NCBI RefSeq assembly: GCF_036924595.1
Contig: NZ_JAZHRV010000001.1
Coordinates: 4,340,001-4,404,000 of the forward strand
Source of the DNA: Bradyrhizobium algeriense
GTDB lineage: Bacteria; Pseudomonadota; Alphaproteobacteria; Rhizobiales; Xanthobacteraceae
Length of the DNA: 64,000 nt
Direction: 5' to 3'
The number at the start of each line of letters is the position of its first letter. The stretch's first letter is position 1. The notes under the pieces are model-generated. The model was not told where the DNA came from. It made no database searches and saw nothing but the letters and a program-made list of their open reading frames with translations. The position numbers and the translations under genes are program-made. Of this stretch, positions 9,188-18,479 are shown in pieces.

Positions 9188-10642
9188 TCATGCCGGCGCG
9201 CGGCGGCGCGAGATCACATAGGTTTCGTCGTTGAACCACAAGCCGCCATGCTTCTTCAGCACGCGGTCGGTGGCTTCGAGGTAGCGGCCGTCCCGGACCA
9301 CCTCCGACAACCTGTTGTCCTCGATCTGCGCCACGTAGATCGCAGCGTTCCAGGCCGCGAACAGCGTCGACGTCCCGATCGGTCCGCTGACTTCGTCCGG
9401 CAGCGTGTGCATGCGGTAGCGGAAGATCGAGCGCGCATCGGATGAGGCGTTGAAATTGTAGTGCCGGGCCGCCGCGCCGAGTTCGTGCTTGACCTGGCGC
9501 AGGATGGCGTAGCGATCGGTCTTGAAGGGATCATCTCCCGGCCAGACCTGATCGATGATCTCGATGCCGGGATCCTTGCCGTGCGAATGGATGCCGATCA
9601 GCCGCCCGCCCGGCCGCAGCGACCTGACCAGCGGCGTCAACACTTTTGAAGCTTTGAATTCTACGCTCGCCCGCGCCCGATAGGGCTGCGAAGCAATGAC
9701 CAGATCATAGTCGGCCATCACCCGGCCGGGCCGCGGCATGATCGGATCAAGCAGGAAGGAATGATCCTCGCGCCGCAGCGTCAGGATGACGGGGCGCTGA
9801 TAGACCGGATTGCCCGTGGTCGGGCTGATGCCCGCGCGCCAGTTCTCGGCGAGGAAGCCTTCGAGCTCGCCGATCTGCTCGGCGAAGCCATGCGCGGTGT
9901 TGCCGGTCAGCGTGACATCTTTCCAGATCAGGCCTTGCGCCGACGTCACCGAGCGCGGCGTCAGCCATGGCGCCTCGGCGTAATAGAGGTTGGTCACGAC
10001 CAGCACGGTGGCGGGATGCTCGAACAGGCGGTCCGCCATCTTCTCCAGCATCAGGCGGACGTCTTCGTAGCTGATCTCTTTCGCCACGACATAGAGCGGC
10101 ATGGTGGGGAAGCGCGCATGCACCGCCCGCATCACCCGTGACAGCACGGTGCCATCGCCGACGCCGGCATCGAAGATGCGAAGCGCCGGCGGCGCCGGCT
10201 GCAGATTGCCGAGCTCGAGCGAGATGCGGTTGCCGACCTCGCTCTTCTCGCTGCAGGTGGAGACGAACAGCAGGTATTTCTGGCGATTGTCGAAGAATCG
10301 GAAGCCCGGCGGCGCGACGGCGTTGGCGGCGCCCGCGCCGTTCAGCGGCTTGGCGGCCGGTGACGGCTGGCCTGTCGCCTCGCTCGAAGCGGACCGGTGC
10401 TCGGCGAGATAGGCGCGGACCTTGTCGAGCGTGCCTGTCGTGATCCTGGCGCCGTCGCGCAACCGCGACACCAGCTTGCCGTCGTTGACCACCAGCCGCC
10501 CGAAGGTGGATTCGGCCATGCGCGTCTCGCGGCAGAAGTCGCGGATCTCGCCGAGAATCTGCTCGGCCGTCGGCGCCGATTTCGCCGGCTGCGCGTGGCC
10601 GTTCTGCCCGCCGTTCGATCCCTGGCTTCCCTCGATCCGCAT
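9188..10642 (-). CDS. SAM-dependent methyltransferase with N-terminal HTH-like region
   Basis: A 484-residue protein. Residues about 25-85 (EQILGEIRDFCRETRMAEST..., VNDGKLVSRLRDG, TTGTLDKVRAYLAEH) look like a small helical domain of helix-turn-helix type. The main domain, from about residue 115, is a class I methyltransferase: motif I is IFDAGVGDGTVLSRVM and a later strand reads MADYDLVIASQPYRA, followed by LRPGGRLIGIHSHG. Several loops are longer than in minimal methyltransferases. AGGAG six bases before the ATG at 10642 supports the start. It is first in a two-gene operon with the MTHFR-like gene. The methyl acceptor is unknown. Confidence 0.72.
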   Translation of the reverse strand: MRIEGSQGSNGGQNGHAQPAKSAPTAEQILGEIRDFCRETRMAESTFGRLVVNDGKLVSRLRDGARITTGTLDKVRAYLAEHRSASSEATGQPSPAAKPLNGAGAANAVAPPGFRFFDNRQKYLLFVSTCSEKSEVGNRISLELGNLQPAPPALRIFDAGVGDGTVLSRVMRAVHARFPTMPLYVVAKEISYEDVRLMLEKMADRLFEHPATVLVVTNLYYAEAPWLTPRSVTSAQGLIWKDVTLTGNTAHGFAEQIGELEGFLAENWRAGISPTTGNPVYQRPVILTLRREDHSFLLDPIMPRPGRVMADYDLVIASQPYRARASVEFKASKVLTPLVRSLRPGGRLIGIHSHGKDPGIEIIDQVWPGDDPFKTDRYAILRQVKHELGAAARHYNFNASSDARSIFRYRMHTLPDEVSGPIGTSTLFAAWNAAIYVAQIEDNRLSEVVRDGRYLEATDRVLKKHGGLWFNDETYVISRRRAPA

Positions 10643-10747
10643 GGCTGTCTCCTGCGGTTGTCCTTGGCCGTATCAAGGGACGGCCGCCGGATTGCGTCAA
10701 CCACAAACCGAGTGGGCAGGAAACATGGGCATGTGCCCACAGCGCAT

Positions 10748-13700
10748 CTACCGCGCCCGTCGCGAGAACACCGAGATCAGCACCGGCAGCGTCACCAGGA
10801 TCACGATCGGCGCCAGCATCATGCCGGTGACGACCACGATCGCCAGCGGCTTTTGCACCTGCGAACCGATCCCCTCGGAGAGCGCCGCCGGCAACAGCCC
10901 GACACCCGCCACCACGCAGGTCATCAGCACCGGCCGCAATTGCAGTTCGCCGGTGCGGATCACCGCGCGCATCCGCTCATAGCCTTCGTCGATCAGCTGG
11001 TTGTACTGCGACAGGATGATGATGCCGTCCATGACCGCAATGCCGAACAGCGCAATGAAGCCGATCGCGGCCGACACGCTGAAGGGGATACCGGTAATCA
11101 ACAGACCAAGCACGCCGCCGAAGATCGCCATCGGGATCACGCTCATGGCCAGCAGGGTGTCGACGATGGAGCCGAAATTGAAGAACAGCAGCACGCCGAT
11201 CAGCGCGAGGCTGATCGGCACCACGATCGACAGCCGCTTGATGGCGTCCTGCAGATTGCCGAATTCGCCGACCCATTCGACCCGCGATCCCGGCGGCAAC
11301 TGGACCTGGGCTGCGACCTTTTCCTGCGCTTCCTGGATCGCGCTGCCGAGGTCGCGGTTGCGCACCGAGAACTTGATCGGCAGATAGCGTTCCTGCTGCT
11401 CGCGGTAGATGTAGGCGGCGCCCGAGATCAGATTGATCGAGGCGACCTCGCTGAGCGGGATCTGGGTGATCGCGCCGCCCTGCCCTGCCACGCCGATCCG
11501 CAGGTTATGGATAGCTTCGGCGCTCTTGCGGTATTCCGGGGCAAGCCGAACGATGATCGGGAAATGCCGGTCACTGCCGGGTTCATAGAGATCGCCGGCG
11601 CTGTCGCCGCCGACCGCGACCTTGATGGTGGCGTTGATATCGCCCGGCGACAGGCCGTAGCGGGCGGCACGGGCGCGGTCGATATCGATCTGGATAGTCG
11701 GCTGGCCGAGCGAGGTGAACACCGCAAGATCAGTGACGCCCTGCACGGTGCTCAGCACGGACTTGATCTTGTTGGCCGTATCCGTCAGCGCCTGCAGATC
11801 GTTGCCGTACAGCTTGATCGAGTTCTCGCCCTTGACGCCCGAGACCGCCTCCGAGACGTTGTCCTGGAGATATTGCGAGAAGTTGAATTCGACGCCCGGG
11901 AATTTGTCCTGCAACTGCCCCAGCAATTGCGCGGTCAGTTCGTCCTTGTCGCGGGTGCCGGGCCATTCACTATTGGGCTTCAAGGGTGCGAAGAATTCCG
12001 CGTTGAAGAGGCCGGCAGCGTCGGTGCCGTCGTCGGGGCGTCCGTGCTGCGATACCACCGATTCCACTTCGGGACGCGCACGGATCATCCTGCGCATCTC
12101 GTTGACGTAGGCGTTGCCCTCCTGCAGCGAGATGGTCGGCGGCAGCGTGGCGCGGATCCACAGATTGCCCTCTTCCAGCTTGGGCAGGAATTCCAGTCCC
12201 AGCAGCCGTGCGAACGCAATCGTCATCAGGACGAGCACGGCAGCGCCGGCGAGCACGATCCTGCGGTTCGCGACCGCCCATTTCAGCACCGGCACATAAA
12301 GCCGGTCGAGCTTTTTCACGACCCAGGTTTCGGCCTCTTCCAGATGCGAGGGCAGGACGATCGCGCTCAGCGCCGGTGTCACGGTAAAGGTCGCGAGCAA
12401 TCCGCCCGCCAGCGCGTAGGCATAGGTCCGCGCCATCGGCCCGAAGATGTTACCTTCGACGCCGCTCAGCGTGAACAGCGGCAGGAAGGCTGCGATGATG
12501 ATGGCGGCGGCGAAGAAGATCGAGCGCGACACGTCGGCGGACGCCGACATGATCGCGTGGCTCTTCATTCCCATCGTGGTGTCGAAGGAGATGTGGCTCT
12601 GCTCGGCCGCGGAGAGCGCGGTGGTCTGCGTGAGCCGCCGGAAGATCGCCTCCACCATGATCACGGTGGCGTCGACGATCAGGCCGAAATCGATCGCGCC
12701 GACCGACAGTAGGTTGGCGGATTCGCCGCGCAGGACGAGAATGATGACGGCGAAGAACAGCGCGAAGGGAATCGTCGCGCCGACGATTAGCGCGCTTCGC
12801 AAGTCTCCGAGGAAGATCCACTGCAGCAGCACGATCAGGATGATCCCGACCACCATGTTGTGCAGCACCGTATGCGTGGTGATGTCGATCAGGTCCTTGC
12901 GGTCGTAGATCCGCTCGATCTTCACGCCGGGCGGCAGGATCGAGGAATGATTGATCTCGTGAACCAGCTTTTCGACGCGGGCGATGGTCGGCGAACTCTG
13001 CTCACCGCGGCGCATCAGCACGATACCCTGCACGATGTCATCATCCTGATCGAGGCCGGCAATGCCGAGCCGCGGCTTTTCGCCGATCGTGACATGCGCG
13101 ATGTCGCGGACCAGCACCGGATTGCCGCCCGACTGCGACACCATAGTGTTGTTGAGGTCGTCGATCGAGCGGATCAGGCCGACTCCGCGCACCACGGCGG
13201 ATTGCGCGCCGATGTTGACGGTGTTGCCGCCGACATTGATGTTGGCGTTGGAAACAGCCTGCAGCACCTGCGGCAACGTCAGCCCGTTGGCGACCAGCTT
13301 GTTGAAATCGACCTGCAGTTCGTAGGTCTTGGTCTTGCCGCCCCAGCCGGTGACGTCGACGACGCCGGGCACGGCGCGGAACCGGCGCTGCAACACCCAG
13401 TCCTGCAGCGTCTTGAGGTCGAGCACGCTGTAATTCGGCGGGCCTTTCAGGCGGTAACGAAAAATCTCGCCGGTCGGACTGAGCGGCGAGATGGTCGGCT
13501 GCGCATTCCCCGGCAACGGCGCAAGCTGCGACAGCCGGTTCAACACCTGCTGCAGCGCCTCTTCATAGGTGTAATCGAACGAGAACTGCAGTTTGACGTC
13601 GGACAATCCGTACAGCGAGATGGTGCGGATGGTGCGCAGGTTCTTGATGCCGGCAACCTGGGTCTCGATCGGTATCGTGATGTAGCGTTCGATCTCTTCC

Positions 13701-13870
13701 GACGACAGGCCCGGACTTTGCGTCACGATGTCGACCATCGGCGGGGTCGGATCGGGATAGGCCTCGATGTTGAGCTGCTTGAATGCGATCAGGCCGCCGA
13801 CCAGCACGGCGACGAACATGCCAACCATCAAATAACGGCGGCTGACGGCTAGGGCGACCAGGCGATCCAT
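10748..13870 (-). CDS. heavy-metal-type RND efflux permease (CzcA/CusA family)
   Basis: The inner-membrane, proton-driven pump of a tripartite efflux system, 1040 residues, the usual length for the HME-RND class. It starts with the typical helix and then QLNIEAYPDPTPPMVDIVT. The transmembrane-4 proton relay is intact: DFGLIVDATVIMVEAIF at about 394-410, with Asp394, Asp400 and Glu407 matching the essential CzcA positions. A second set of helices near the C-terminus contains FGIAVMDGIIILSQYNQL. Subclass is clear, but the exported ion is not readable from sequence. It lies 26 bases downstream of the adaptor gene. No outer-membrane CzcC gene lies in this operon. Confidence 0.93.
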   Translation of the reverse strand: MDRLVALAVSRRYLMVGMFVAVLVGGLIAFKQLNIEAYPDPTPPMVDIVTQSPGLSSEEIERYITIPIETQVAGIKNLRTIRTISLYGLSDVKLQFSFDYTYEEALQQVLNRLSQLAPLPGNAQPTISPLSPTGEIFRYRLKGPPNYSVLDLKTLQDWVLQRRFRAVPGVVDVTGWGGKTKTYELQVDFNKLVANGLTLPQVLQAVSNANINVGGNTVNIGAQSAVVRGVGLIRSIDDLNNTMVSQSGGNPVLVRDIAHVTIGEKPRLGIAGLDQDDDIVQGIVLMRRGEQSSPTIARVEKLVHEINHSSILPPGVKIERIYDRKDLIDITTHTVLHNMVVGIILIVLLQWIFLGDLRSALIVGATIPFALFFAVIILVLRGESANLLSVGAIDFGLIVDATVIMVEAIFRRLTQTTALSAAEQSHISFDTTMGMKSHAIMSASADVSRSIFFAAAIIIAAFLPLFTLSGVEGNIFGPMARTYAYALAGGLLATFTVTPALSAIVLPSHLEEAETWVVKKLDRLYVPVLKWAVANRRIVLAGAAVLVLMTIAFARLLGLEFLPKLEEGNLWIRATLPPTISLQEGNAYVNEMRRMIRARPEVESVVSQHGRPDDGTDAAGLFNAEFFAPLKPNSEWPGTRDKDELTAQLLGQLQDKFPGVEFNFSQYLQDNVSEAVSGVKGENSIKLYGNDLQALTDTANKIKSVLSTVQGVTDLAVFTSLGQPTIQIDIDRARAARYGLSPGDINATIKVAVGGDSAGDLYEPGSDRHFPIIVRLAPEYRKSAEAIHNLRIGVAGQGGAITQIPLSEVASINLISGAAYIYREQQERYLPIKFSVRNRDLGSAIQEAQEKVAAQVQLPPGSRVEWVGEFGNLQDAIKRLSIVVPISLALIGVLLFFNFGSIVDTLLAMSVIPMAIFGGVLGLLITGIPFSVSAAIGFIALFGIAVMDGIIILSQYNQLIDEGYERMRAVIRTGELQLRPVLMTCVVAGVGLLPAALSEGIGSQVQKPLAIVVVTGMMLAPIVILVTLPVLISVFSRRAR

Positions 13871-13896
13871 TCAGACCGGAGCTTTCAATAAGGGGG

Positions 13897-15156
13897 TCAG
13901 CTGCCGGACGCGGCGCGATCGATGAATAGCGCACCCTTGGTGACGATCTGCTCGCCGGGTTTCAGATTGCCGACCACCTCGACGAGATCGCCATTGGTGA
14001 GGCCAGGCTTGATCTGACGCAATTCAATCGTCTTGTCCGGATGCGCGACCCAGATCCGCACCTGATCGCCTTCATAGATCAGTGCCTGTTTCGGCACGCC
14101 GACCGCCGGCCGGTCGCCCGCCGAATAGATCGTGACGTTGGCGAACATCTCCGGCTTCAGCGTACCGTTCTTGTTGTCGATGGTGGCGCGGACCAGCAGC
14201 CGCCGCGTCGCCGGATCGATCGCGGTGGCGACGTAATTGATCCGCGCCGACAGCGAACGGCCCGGCAGCGCGAGAACGTTGAAGGTCACCTCCTGCCCGA
14301 TCGCGACGTTCGCGCAATCGCTTTCGCGGACGAAGGCCGTCATCCATACCGTGGAGAGATCGCCGATCACATAGACAGGGTCGCTGGCGCCGGCGTTGAC
14401 ATACTGGCCGGGGCCGATCTTGCGCTGGACCACGGTGCCGGCGATCGGCGCGAAGATGGTGGTCTCGGGATTGATATGACGCTTTTCCTGGAAGGTCGCG
14501 ATGTCCTCATCGGTGAGACCGAGAATGCGTAATTTGTTGCGCGCCGCCTCCATCGCCGTCTGCGACGAGCGCATGTCGTTTTCGGCCTGGATCAGGGTCG
14601 CCTGGCTCTGCTGGTAATCTTTCAGCGGAACGGCCTTGCCCTCGAACAGGTCCTTGGCGCGCGTTCCCTGCAATTGCGCCAGATCGAGCGCGGACTTCGC
14701 CTTGTTCATGGCGGCCATCGCGGCGATGAAATCGTTTTGCGCCTGAACGTTGTCGGCGGCCTCGATCACGAACAGCGGCTGGCCCTTGACGACGCTGTCG
14801 CCCGGCTTGGCCAGCAGCTTGGTGACGCGGCCTGCATAGGGCGAGAACACCGGCGTCGAGCGATCTTCATCGATCGCGATCTTGCCTTCAGTGACGTGTT
14901 CGGCGCGGAAGCCGCGTTCGGTGACGGGCTGAATGGTCAGGCTGGCCCATTCGGCAGGGCTCGGCGTGTAGCGCTGCAATCCCTTGCGGGACTGGCTCGA
15001 GACTTCCGAATGGCCGGCCTTGGTGTTGCCTATCTTCGCAAAGCCGTAGGCGCCTACGCCGACCAAGGCCAACACGCCGATGCCCACGGCCAACCGCCGC
15101 CGGGTAACGATCTGCAATGACTTGGTAAACACGTTGGGCATCCTGCCGGGAACCAT
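13897..15156 (-). CDS. RND efflux periplasmic adaptor (CzcB/CusB family)
   Basis: The membrane-fusion protein that bridges the RND pump to an outer-membrane channel. The protein (419 residues from ATG 15156; 414 from ATG 15141) has an N-terminal hydrophobic segment (LAVGIGVLALVGVGAYGF). It then has a lipoyl-like half motif (GRVTKLLAKPGDSVVKGQPL), a coiled-coil hairpin between about 145 and 215, the second lipoyl half (TTIFAPIAGTVVQRKIGPG) and beta-barrel/membrane-proximal domains ending GEQIVTKGALFID. No histidine-rich metal-binding region is seen. It is first in the operon with the permease. A divergent or regulatory gene for metal sensing is not adjacent. Confidence 0.9.
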   Translation of the reverse strand: MVPGRMPNVFTKSLQIVTRRRLAVGIGVLALVGVGAYGFAKIGNTKAGHSEVSSQSRKGLQRYTPSPAEWASLTIQPVTERGFRAEHVTEGKIAIDEDRSTPVFSPYAGRVTKLLAKPGDSVVKGQPLFVIEAADNVQAQNDFIAAMAAMNKAKSALDLAQLQGTRAKDLFEGKAVPLKDYQQSQATLIQAENDMRSSQTAMEAARNKLRILGLTDEDIATFQEKRHINPETTIFAPIAGTVVQRKIGPGQYVNAGASDPVYVIGDLSTVWMTAFVRESDCANVAIGQEVTFNVLALPGRSLSARINYVATAIDPATRRLLVRATIDNKNGTLKPEMFANVTIYSAGDRPAVGVPKQALIYEGDQVRIWVAHPDKTIELRQIKPGLTNGDLVEVVGNLKPGEQIVTKGALFIDRAASGS

Positions 15157-15283
15157 TCAGCGACGATTTGTCTCACCCTGCGCTAATAGTGCCCAATTCA
15201 CGTTCCAACAACATGAAAAACGAAAATGGCCCTAGCGGGGGCGATTAAAGTTTGGAGAGCCGGCCCGAAGGCCGGCAAGCGGC

Positions 15284-16681
15284 CTACGCCGGTGGCGGCC
15301 ATTGCGGCGGGTGGCTGCCGAGCGGCATCGCCGGACGGGCCCAAAACGCCGGGGTTTTCGACAAAATCGCGGAATGCCTGACCGCCCGCAGCGCACCGAA
15401 GCCTGAGCCCACCTCCTCGATGAAGGGCGTTACCGCCTCCCCCGTAAGATCACGGGTATCGAGGCCGCCGGCCACCCGGCCGAGATTCCACAGCCAGCGT
15501 CCGGTCTGCGCCAGTGACACCTGGACGTGCCAGCTTCCGCCTTCACGCGCCTGGCGCGCTTTAGCCATCATGGCGCCGAACGCCATGAAGTAGCCGGTGG
15601 CGTGGTCGAGCATCTGCGCGGGCAATTCCTTCGGTCCATCGATACCAGCAGCCCGCCCCTCGGCATGGTTGAATCCGGTCGCGGTCTGCACCAGCGAGTC
15701 GAAGCCGCGCCGCCCGGCCCAGGGACCTGCGGCACCATAGGCCGACAGCGTGACATAAATGATACCGGGATTGATGCGCGCGGCATCCTCCGGCGAGAAG
15801 CCGAGACCTGAAATCGCGCGCGGCCGGTAGCCCTGCGAAAAAATATCCGCCGCGGCCAACAGGTCGCGCAGCACGCCGCGCCCCTGCTCGTTCTTGAGTT
15901 CGACAAAACTCGTCAGCTTGCCGCGGCCGGTGTCGATGGTGAGCCACGGAATGGCCGGTAGCTCCGGGCCGGAGATCAGCAACACGTCGGCGCCATGCGC
16001 GGCAAGCGTCCGGCCCGCCACCGGACCCGCGATCACGCGCGACAGATCGAGCACGCGAAGCCCCGCGAGCGGACGATCGCCTTTAGGCCACGGCTTCGGC
16101 GCAGCCTCGCCGATTTTCGTGATCGAGAGCAGCGGCAATCCGGCGAGCGCTTTGGCATGCGGCGTTGCCGACCAATGGTCGTGCGAGCGCATGAAGGCCA
16201 CGACGCAGCCGCCGGCATAGGCGGCGGTCTCGAACGCTTCGCCGTCCCATTGCATCAGCGCGGCCTGAACCGCGTCACGCTCCGGCTTGCAGTGCAGCAC
16301 CTTGCAGACCGCGTCGCGGTGATGGGGAAAATTGGTGTGCAGGCGCACGAAGCCATTGTCGCGGGTTTTGTAGACACCGGCGATCGCATCCCAGGCCGGT
16401 GGCGGGGGATTGCCGTCGACGCGCAGATAACGTTCGCTCCGGCATTCGACCACGGCATGACGCATATCGACCGCCGTGCCTTGCGCCTCGCCGCTGCGCA
16501 TTTTCCAGATTTCGGCCGCCGCCAGCCCGGTTGCAGCGACGCTGACCTGTGCGGCGGCAGCGACGCGAAACGACGACGGCAGTTGCGGCTCGTCGCCGGT
16601 CAGCGTGAGCGCGTCGAGCGCGGAGACTTCACCGCCGGCGGAGGTCCAGATATCGCGGAGGATTTCTCTGGGGCTTTGCAT
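15284..16681 (-). CDS. CaiB/BaiF (class III) CoA-transferase with extended N-terminus
   Basis: A 465-residue member of the family III CoA-transferases, which move CoA between carboxylic acids. In usual members the CoA-binding Rossmann start (here PLAGLRVLDLSRVIAGP) lies at the N-terminus; here it begins near residue 204. The first 200 residues contain a stretch resembling the family's later region (GLAAAEIWKMRSGEAQGTAVDMRHA, 52-76, and WDAIAGVYKTRDNGFVRLH, 97-115). A second copy of the corresponding linker segment occurs at about 357-390 (MLDHATGYFMAFGAMMAKAR). The domain order therefore looks rearranged or partly duplicated. The gene is divergent from the SDR gene. Confidence 0.8.
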   Translation of the reverse strand: MQSPREILRDIWTSAGGEVSALDALTLTGDEPQLPSSFRVAAAAQVSVAATGLAAAEIWKMRSGEAQGTAVDMRHAVVECRSERYLRVDGNPPPPAWDAIAGVYKTRDNGFVRLHTNFPHHRDAVCKVLHCKPERDAVQAALMQWDGEAFETAAYAGGCVVAFMRSHDHWSATPHAKALAGLPLLSITKIGEAAPKPWPKGDRPLAGLRVLDLSRVIAGPVAGRTLAAHGADVLLISGPELPAIPWLTIDTGRGKLTSFVELKNEQGRGVLRDLLAAADIFSQGYRPRAISGLGFSPEDAARINPGIIYVTLSAYGAAGPWAGRRGFDSLVQTATGFNHAEGRAAGIDGPKELPAQMLDHATGYFMAFGAMMAKARQAREGGSWHVQVSLAQTGRWLWNLGRVAGGLDTRDLTGEAVTPFIEEVGSGFGALRAVRHSAILSKTPAFWARPAMPLGSHPPQWPPPA

Positions 16682-16726
16682 AAGCGTGTCTCTTTCCTAA
16701 CGTCTTTCTTAACATCCCACGCAACG

Positions 16727-16756
16727 TAGCCCGGACGGAGCGCAGCGCAATCCGGG
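16727..16756 (+). repeat. half unit of the TAGCCCGG palindromic repeat family
   Basis: The 30 bases begin TAGCCCGGACGGAGCGCAGC and end AATCCGGG. They match the left arm of the two full copies at 39774-39860 and 40320-40400, differing at one or two positions. It lies between the divergent CoA-transferase and SDR genes. Confidence 0.7.
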
Positions 16757-16829
16757 TAAAGCGATTTGAGCTTTCTCCCGGGTCAACTTGGCCGCTACAA
16801 TGCGGCGGAATCACATAAGGAAAAACAGA

Positions 16830-17600
16830 ATGGACTTGGGTTTGAAGGGCAGGAATGCTGTCGTGCTCGGCGGCACGCGCGGCATCGGGCGGGCGATTGC
16901 GGACACGCTGGCGGGCGAAGGCGCAGGCGTCGCGGTGTGCGCCCGCAACGCCGATCAGGTCGCCGGCAGCGTTGCCGAACTGCAGGCGATGGGCGTGAAG
17001 GCGACCGGCGCGTCTGTGGATATCACCGACGCCACCGCATTGAAGTCGTGGATCGCCGATGTTGCACGGCAGCTGGGCAGCGTCGACATGCTGTTTTCCA
17101 ATGCCGGGGCCATGGCGCAAGGCGGCGATCCCGCTTCATGGGAGCAGAACTTTCGGCTCGACGTGCTCGGCGCCGTCAACGCGTTCGAGGCCGCGCGTCC
17201 CTCGCTCGAAGCCAGCGGCGAGAAGACCGGTGACGCGGCCTTCATCATCATTTCATCGATCTCGGCGGCGCAGGCGGATAGCGCCAGCTCCTACGGCCCG
17301 ATCAAGGCGGCGCTGATCCACATGGCCAAGGGACTGGCGCGGCAATACGCGGGCAAGAAAATTCGCGTCAACGTGGTGTCGCCGGGCACCGTTTATTTCA
17401 GGGGCGGCATCTGGAACATGGTCGAGCAGAACATGCCGAAGCGCTACCAGGATGCGCTGGCGCGCAACCCGACCGGCCGCATGGCAACGCCGCAGGAGAT
17501 CGCCAATGCGGCGGTGTTCCTGGCGAGCCCGGCCTCCTCGTTCACGACAGGCTCGAACCTCGTCGTCGACGGCGCGATCTCGAACCGCGTAAATTTCTGA
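16830..17600 (+). CDS. short-chain dehydrogenase/reductase (SDR)
   Basis: A 256-residue classical SDR that oxidises or reduces a hydroxyl/keto group using NAD(P). The cofactor motif GGTRGIG is at residues 14-20, followed by VCARN. The NAG motif is at 91-93, the catalytic serine is in ISSIS near 143, and the YxxxK pair is Tyr155/Lys159. The C-terminal TTGSNLVVDGAISNR is typical. The start at ATG 16830 has AAGG about nine bases upstream; the frame is open 42 bases further up to another ATG at 16788, but that extension is unlike the family start. Substrate unknown. Divergent from the CoA-transferase gene, so both may serve acyl/keto-acid catabolism. Confidence 0.9.
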   Translation: MDLGLKGRNAVVLGGTRGIGRAIADTLAGEGAGVAVCARNADQVAGSVAELQAMGVKATGASVDITDATALKSWIADVARQLGSVDMLFSNAGAMAQGGDPASWEQNFRLDVLGAVNAFEAARPSLEASGEKTGDAAFIIISSISAAQADSASSYGPIKAALIHMAKGLARQYAGKKIRVNVVSPGTVYFRGGIWNMVEQNMPKRYQDALARNPTGRMATPQEIANAAVFLASPASSFTTGSNLVVDGAISNRVNF

Positions 17601-17750
17601 GGCATATGGCAGGGTTGAGAGAGATCGATTTACAACTCGCGAAGCAAACCGGTAAATTTGAAACGATAAACTAAGGGAACTTTACGAAGTTACCTTCATT
17701 CTGGCGGCCTGTTTCGAAGACCCAGACGAGACGACTGGGTCCAACGACGG

Positions 17751-18032
17751 ATGGGCAGGATGATTGTCGACGAACAAAGGACAAAGGTGCAGCGCGAACC
17801 GCGGCGCGAGCTGCGCAAACGGCCGACATGGATGACGATCGACAACGGGATCACGAAGCTTGAATGCTTCGTCCTGGACGTCTCGCCGGGCGGCGCCAAG
17901 ATCGCGACCGATACCGCGCTTGATGTCAGAGACAGCTTTGAATTGGCGCTAGTGCCCGAACATACGACGCGCCAGTCGTGCGAAGTGGTCTGGCGCCGGG
18001 GCAAGACCTACGGCGTGAAATTCCTGTCCTGA
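17751..18032 (+). CDS. PilZ domain protein
   Basis: A 93-residue single-domain PilZ protein, a class that binds cyclic di-GMP. The two binding elements are visible: an arginine-rich patch REPRRELRKR near residues 15-24 and D-V-S-P-G-G at 43-48, matching the [D/N]xSxxG motif. The end (CEVVWRRGKTYGVKFLS) is the usual terminal strand pair. The start could be ATG 17751 or ATG 17760. It stands alone between an SDR gene and a membrane protein gene, so its partner is not apparent. Confidence 0.85.
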   Translation: MGRMIVDEQRTKVQREPRRELRKRPTWMTIDNGITKLECFVLDVSPGGAKIATDTALDVRDSFELALVPEHTTRQSCEVVWRRGKTYGVKFLS

Positions 18033-18479
18033 AAGCCTGACCGGAAAAAGCGGCAAGCACTGTCAGGCGTTTCAAACCGCACGAACTTGATTTGATTTTT
18101 GGCACGGCCGGCTAAAGCGCGACTTCGCGCAAGATGTCCCGGCCATCTGCATCCTTGCCTGCTTGCCTCGAACGATAGCCTGGATGCTCGGGACATCAGC
18201 GCGAGGGCGCGCTTCGCGCTTTTATCCGGGCCGTGACGAATGCTCAGCAAGGCCTACTTCTATCGGCTGATTTTCGAGTGAGACTCTGAGATCGGTCGGG
18301 CCGGTTCTGACTTGAACCAGGGGCCGGACCAGCGGCCGGTATCGACCGGCAACACCCCTCGCCCCAGCGGCTGCCCTCCGCGGACATATCTATGTCGTGA
18401 TTCTCTATGTCGTGATTCGCCTTGACATATGACTGCATTATTACAGTTAAATGTCAGTTCGATTACAGCGGAGCGACGA
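18033..18479. other. intergenic region holding a palindromic repeat element
   Basis: About 450 bases with no credible gene. The middle holds the repeat element listed separately at 18136-18239. The last 60 bases before the membrane protein gene are AT-richer and include a repeated CTATGTCGTGATTC near 18390-18420, where a promoter could sit. Confidence 0.5.
18136..18239 (+). repeat. dispersed intergenic repeat, copy 1
   Basis: It begins GTCCCGGCCATC and ends with GGATGCTCGGGACA, then GCGCGCTTCGCGCTTTT and TCCGGGCC. The same layout recurs at 36590-36692. The outer parts are inverted (GTCCCGG against CCGGGAC in the complement), so it can fold into a long hairpin. Such elements are common between genes in Bradyrhizobium. 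Confidence 0.65.

Noticed and set aside
10397..12712. 771-codon plus-strand open frame
   Set aside because: Antisense to the RND permease gene; composition rich in Arg, Asp, His and Gln is typical of a high-GC shadow frame, with no domain and no ribosome binding site.
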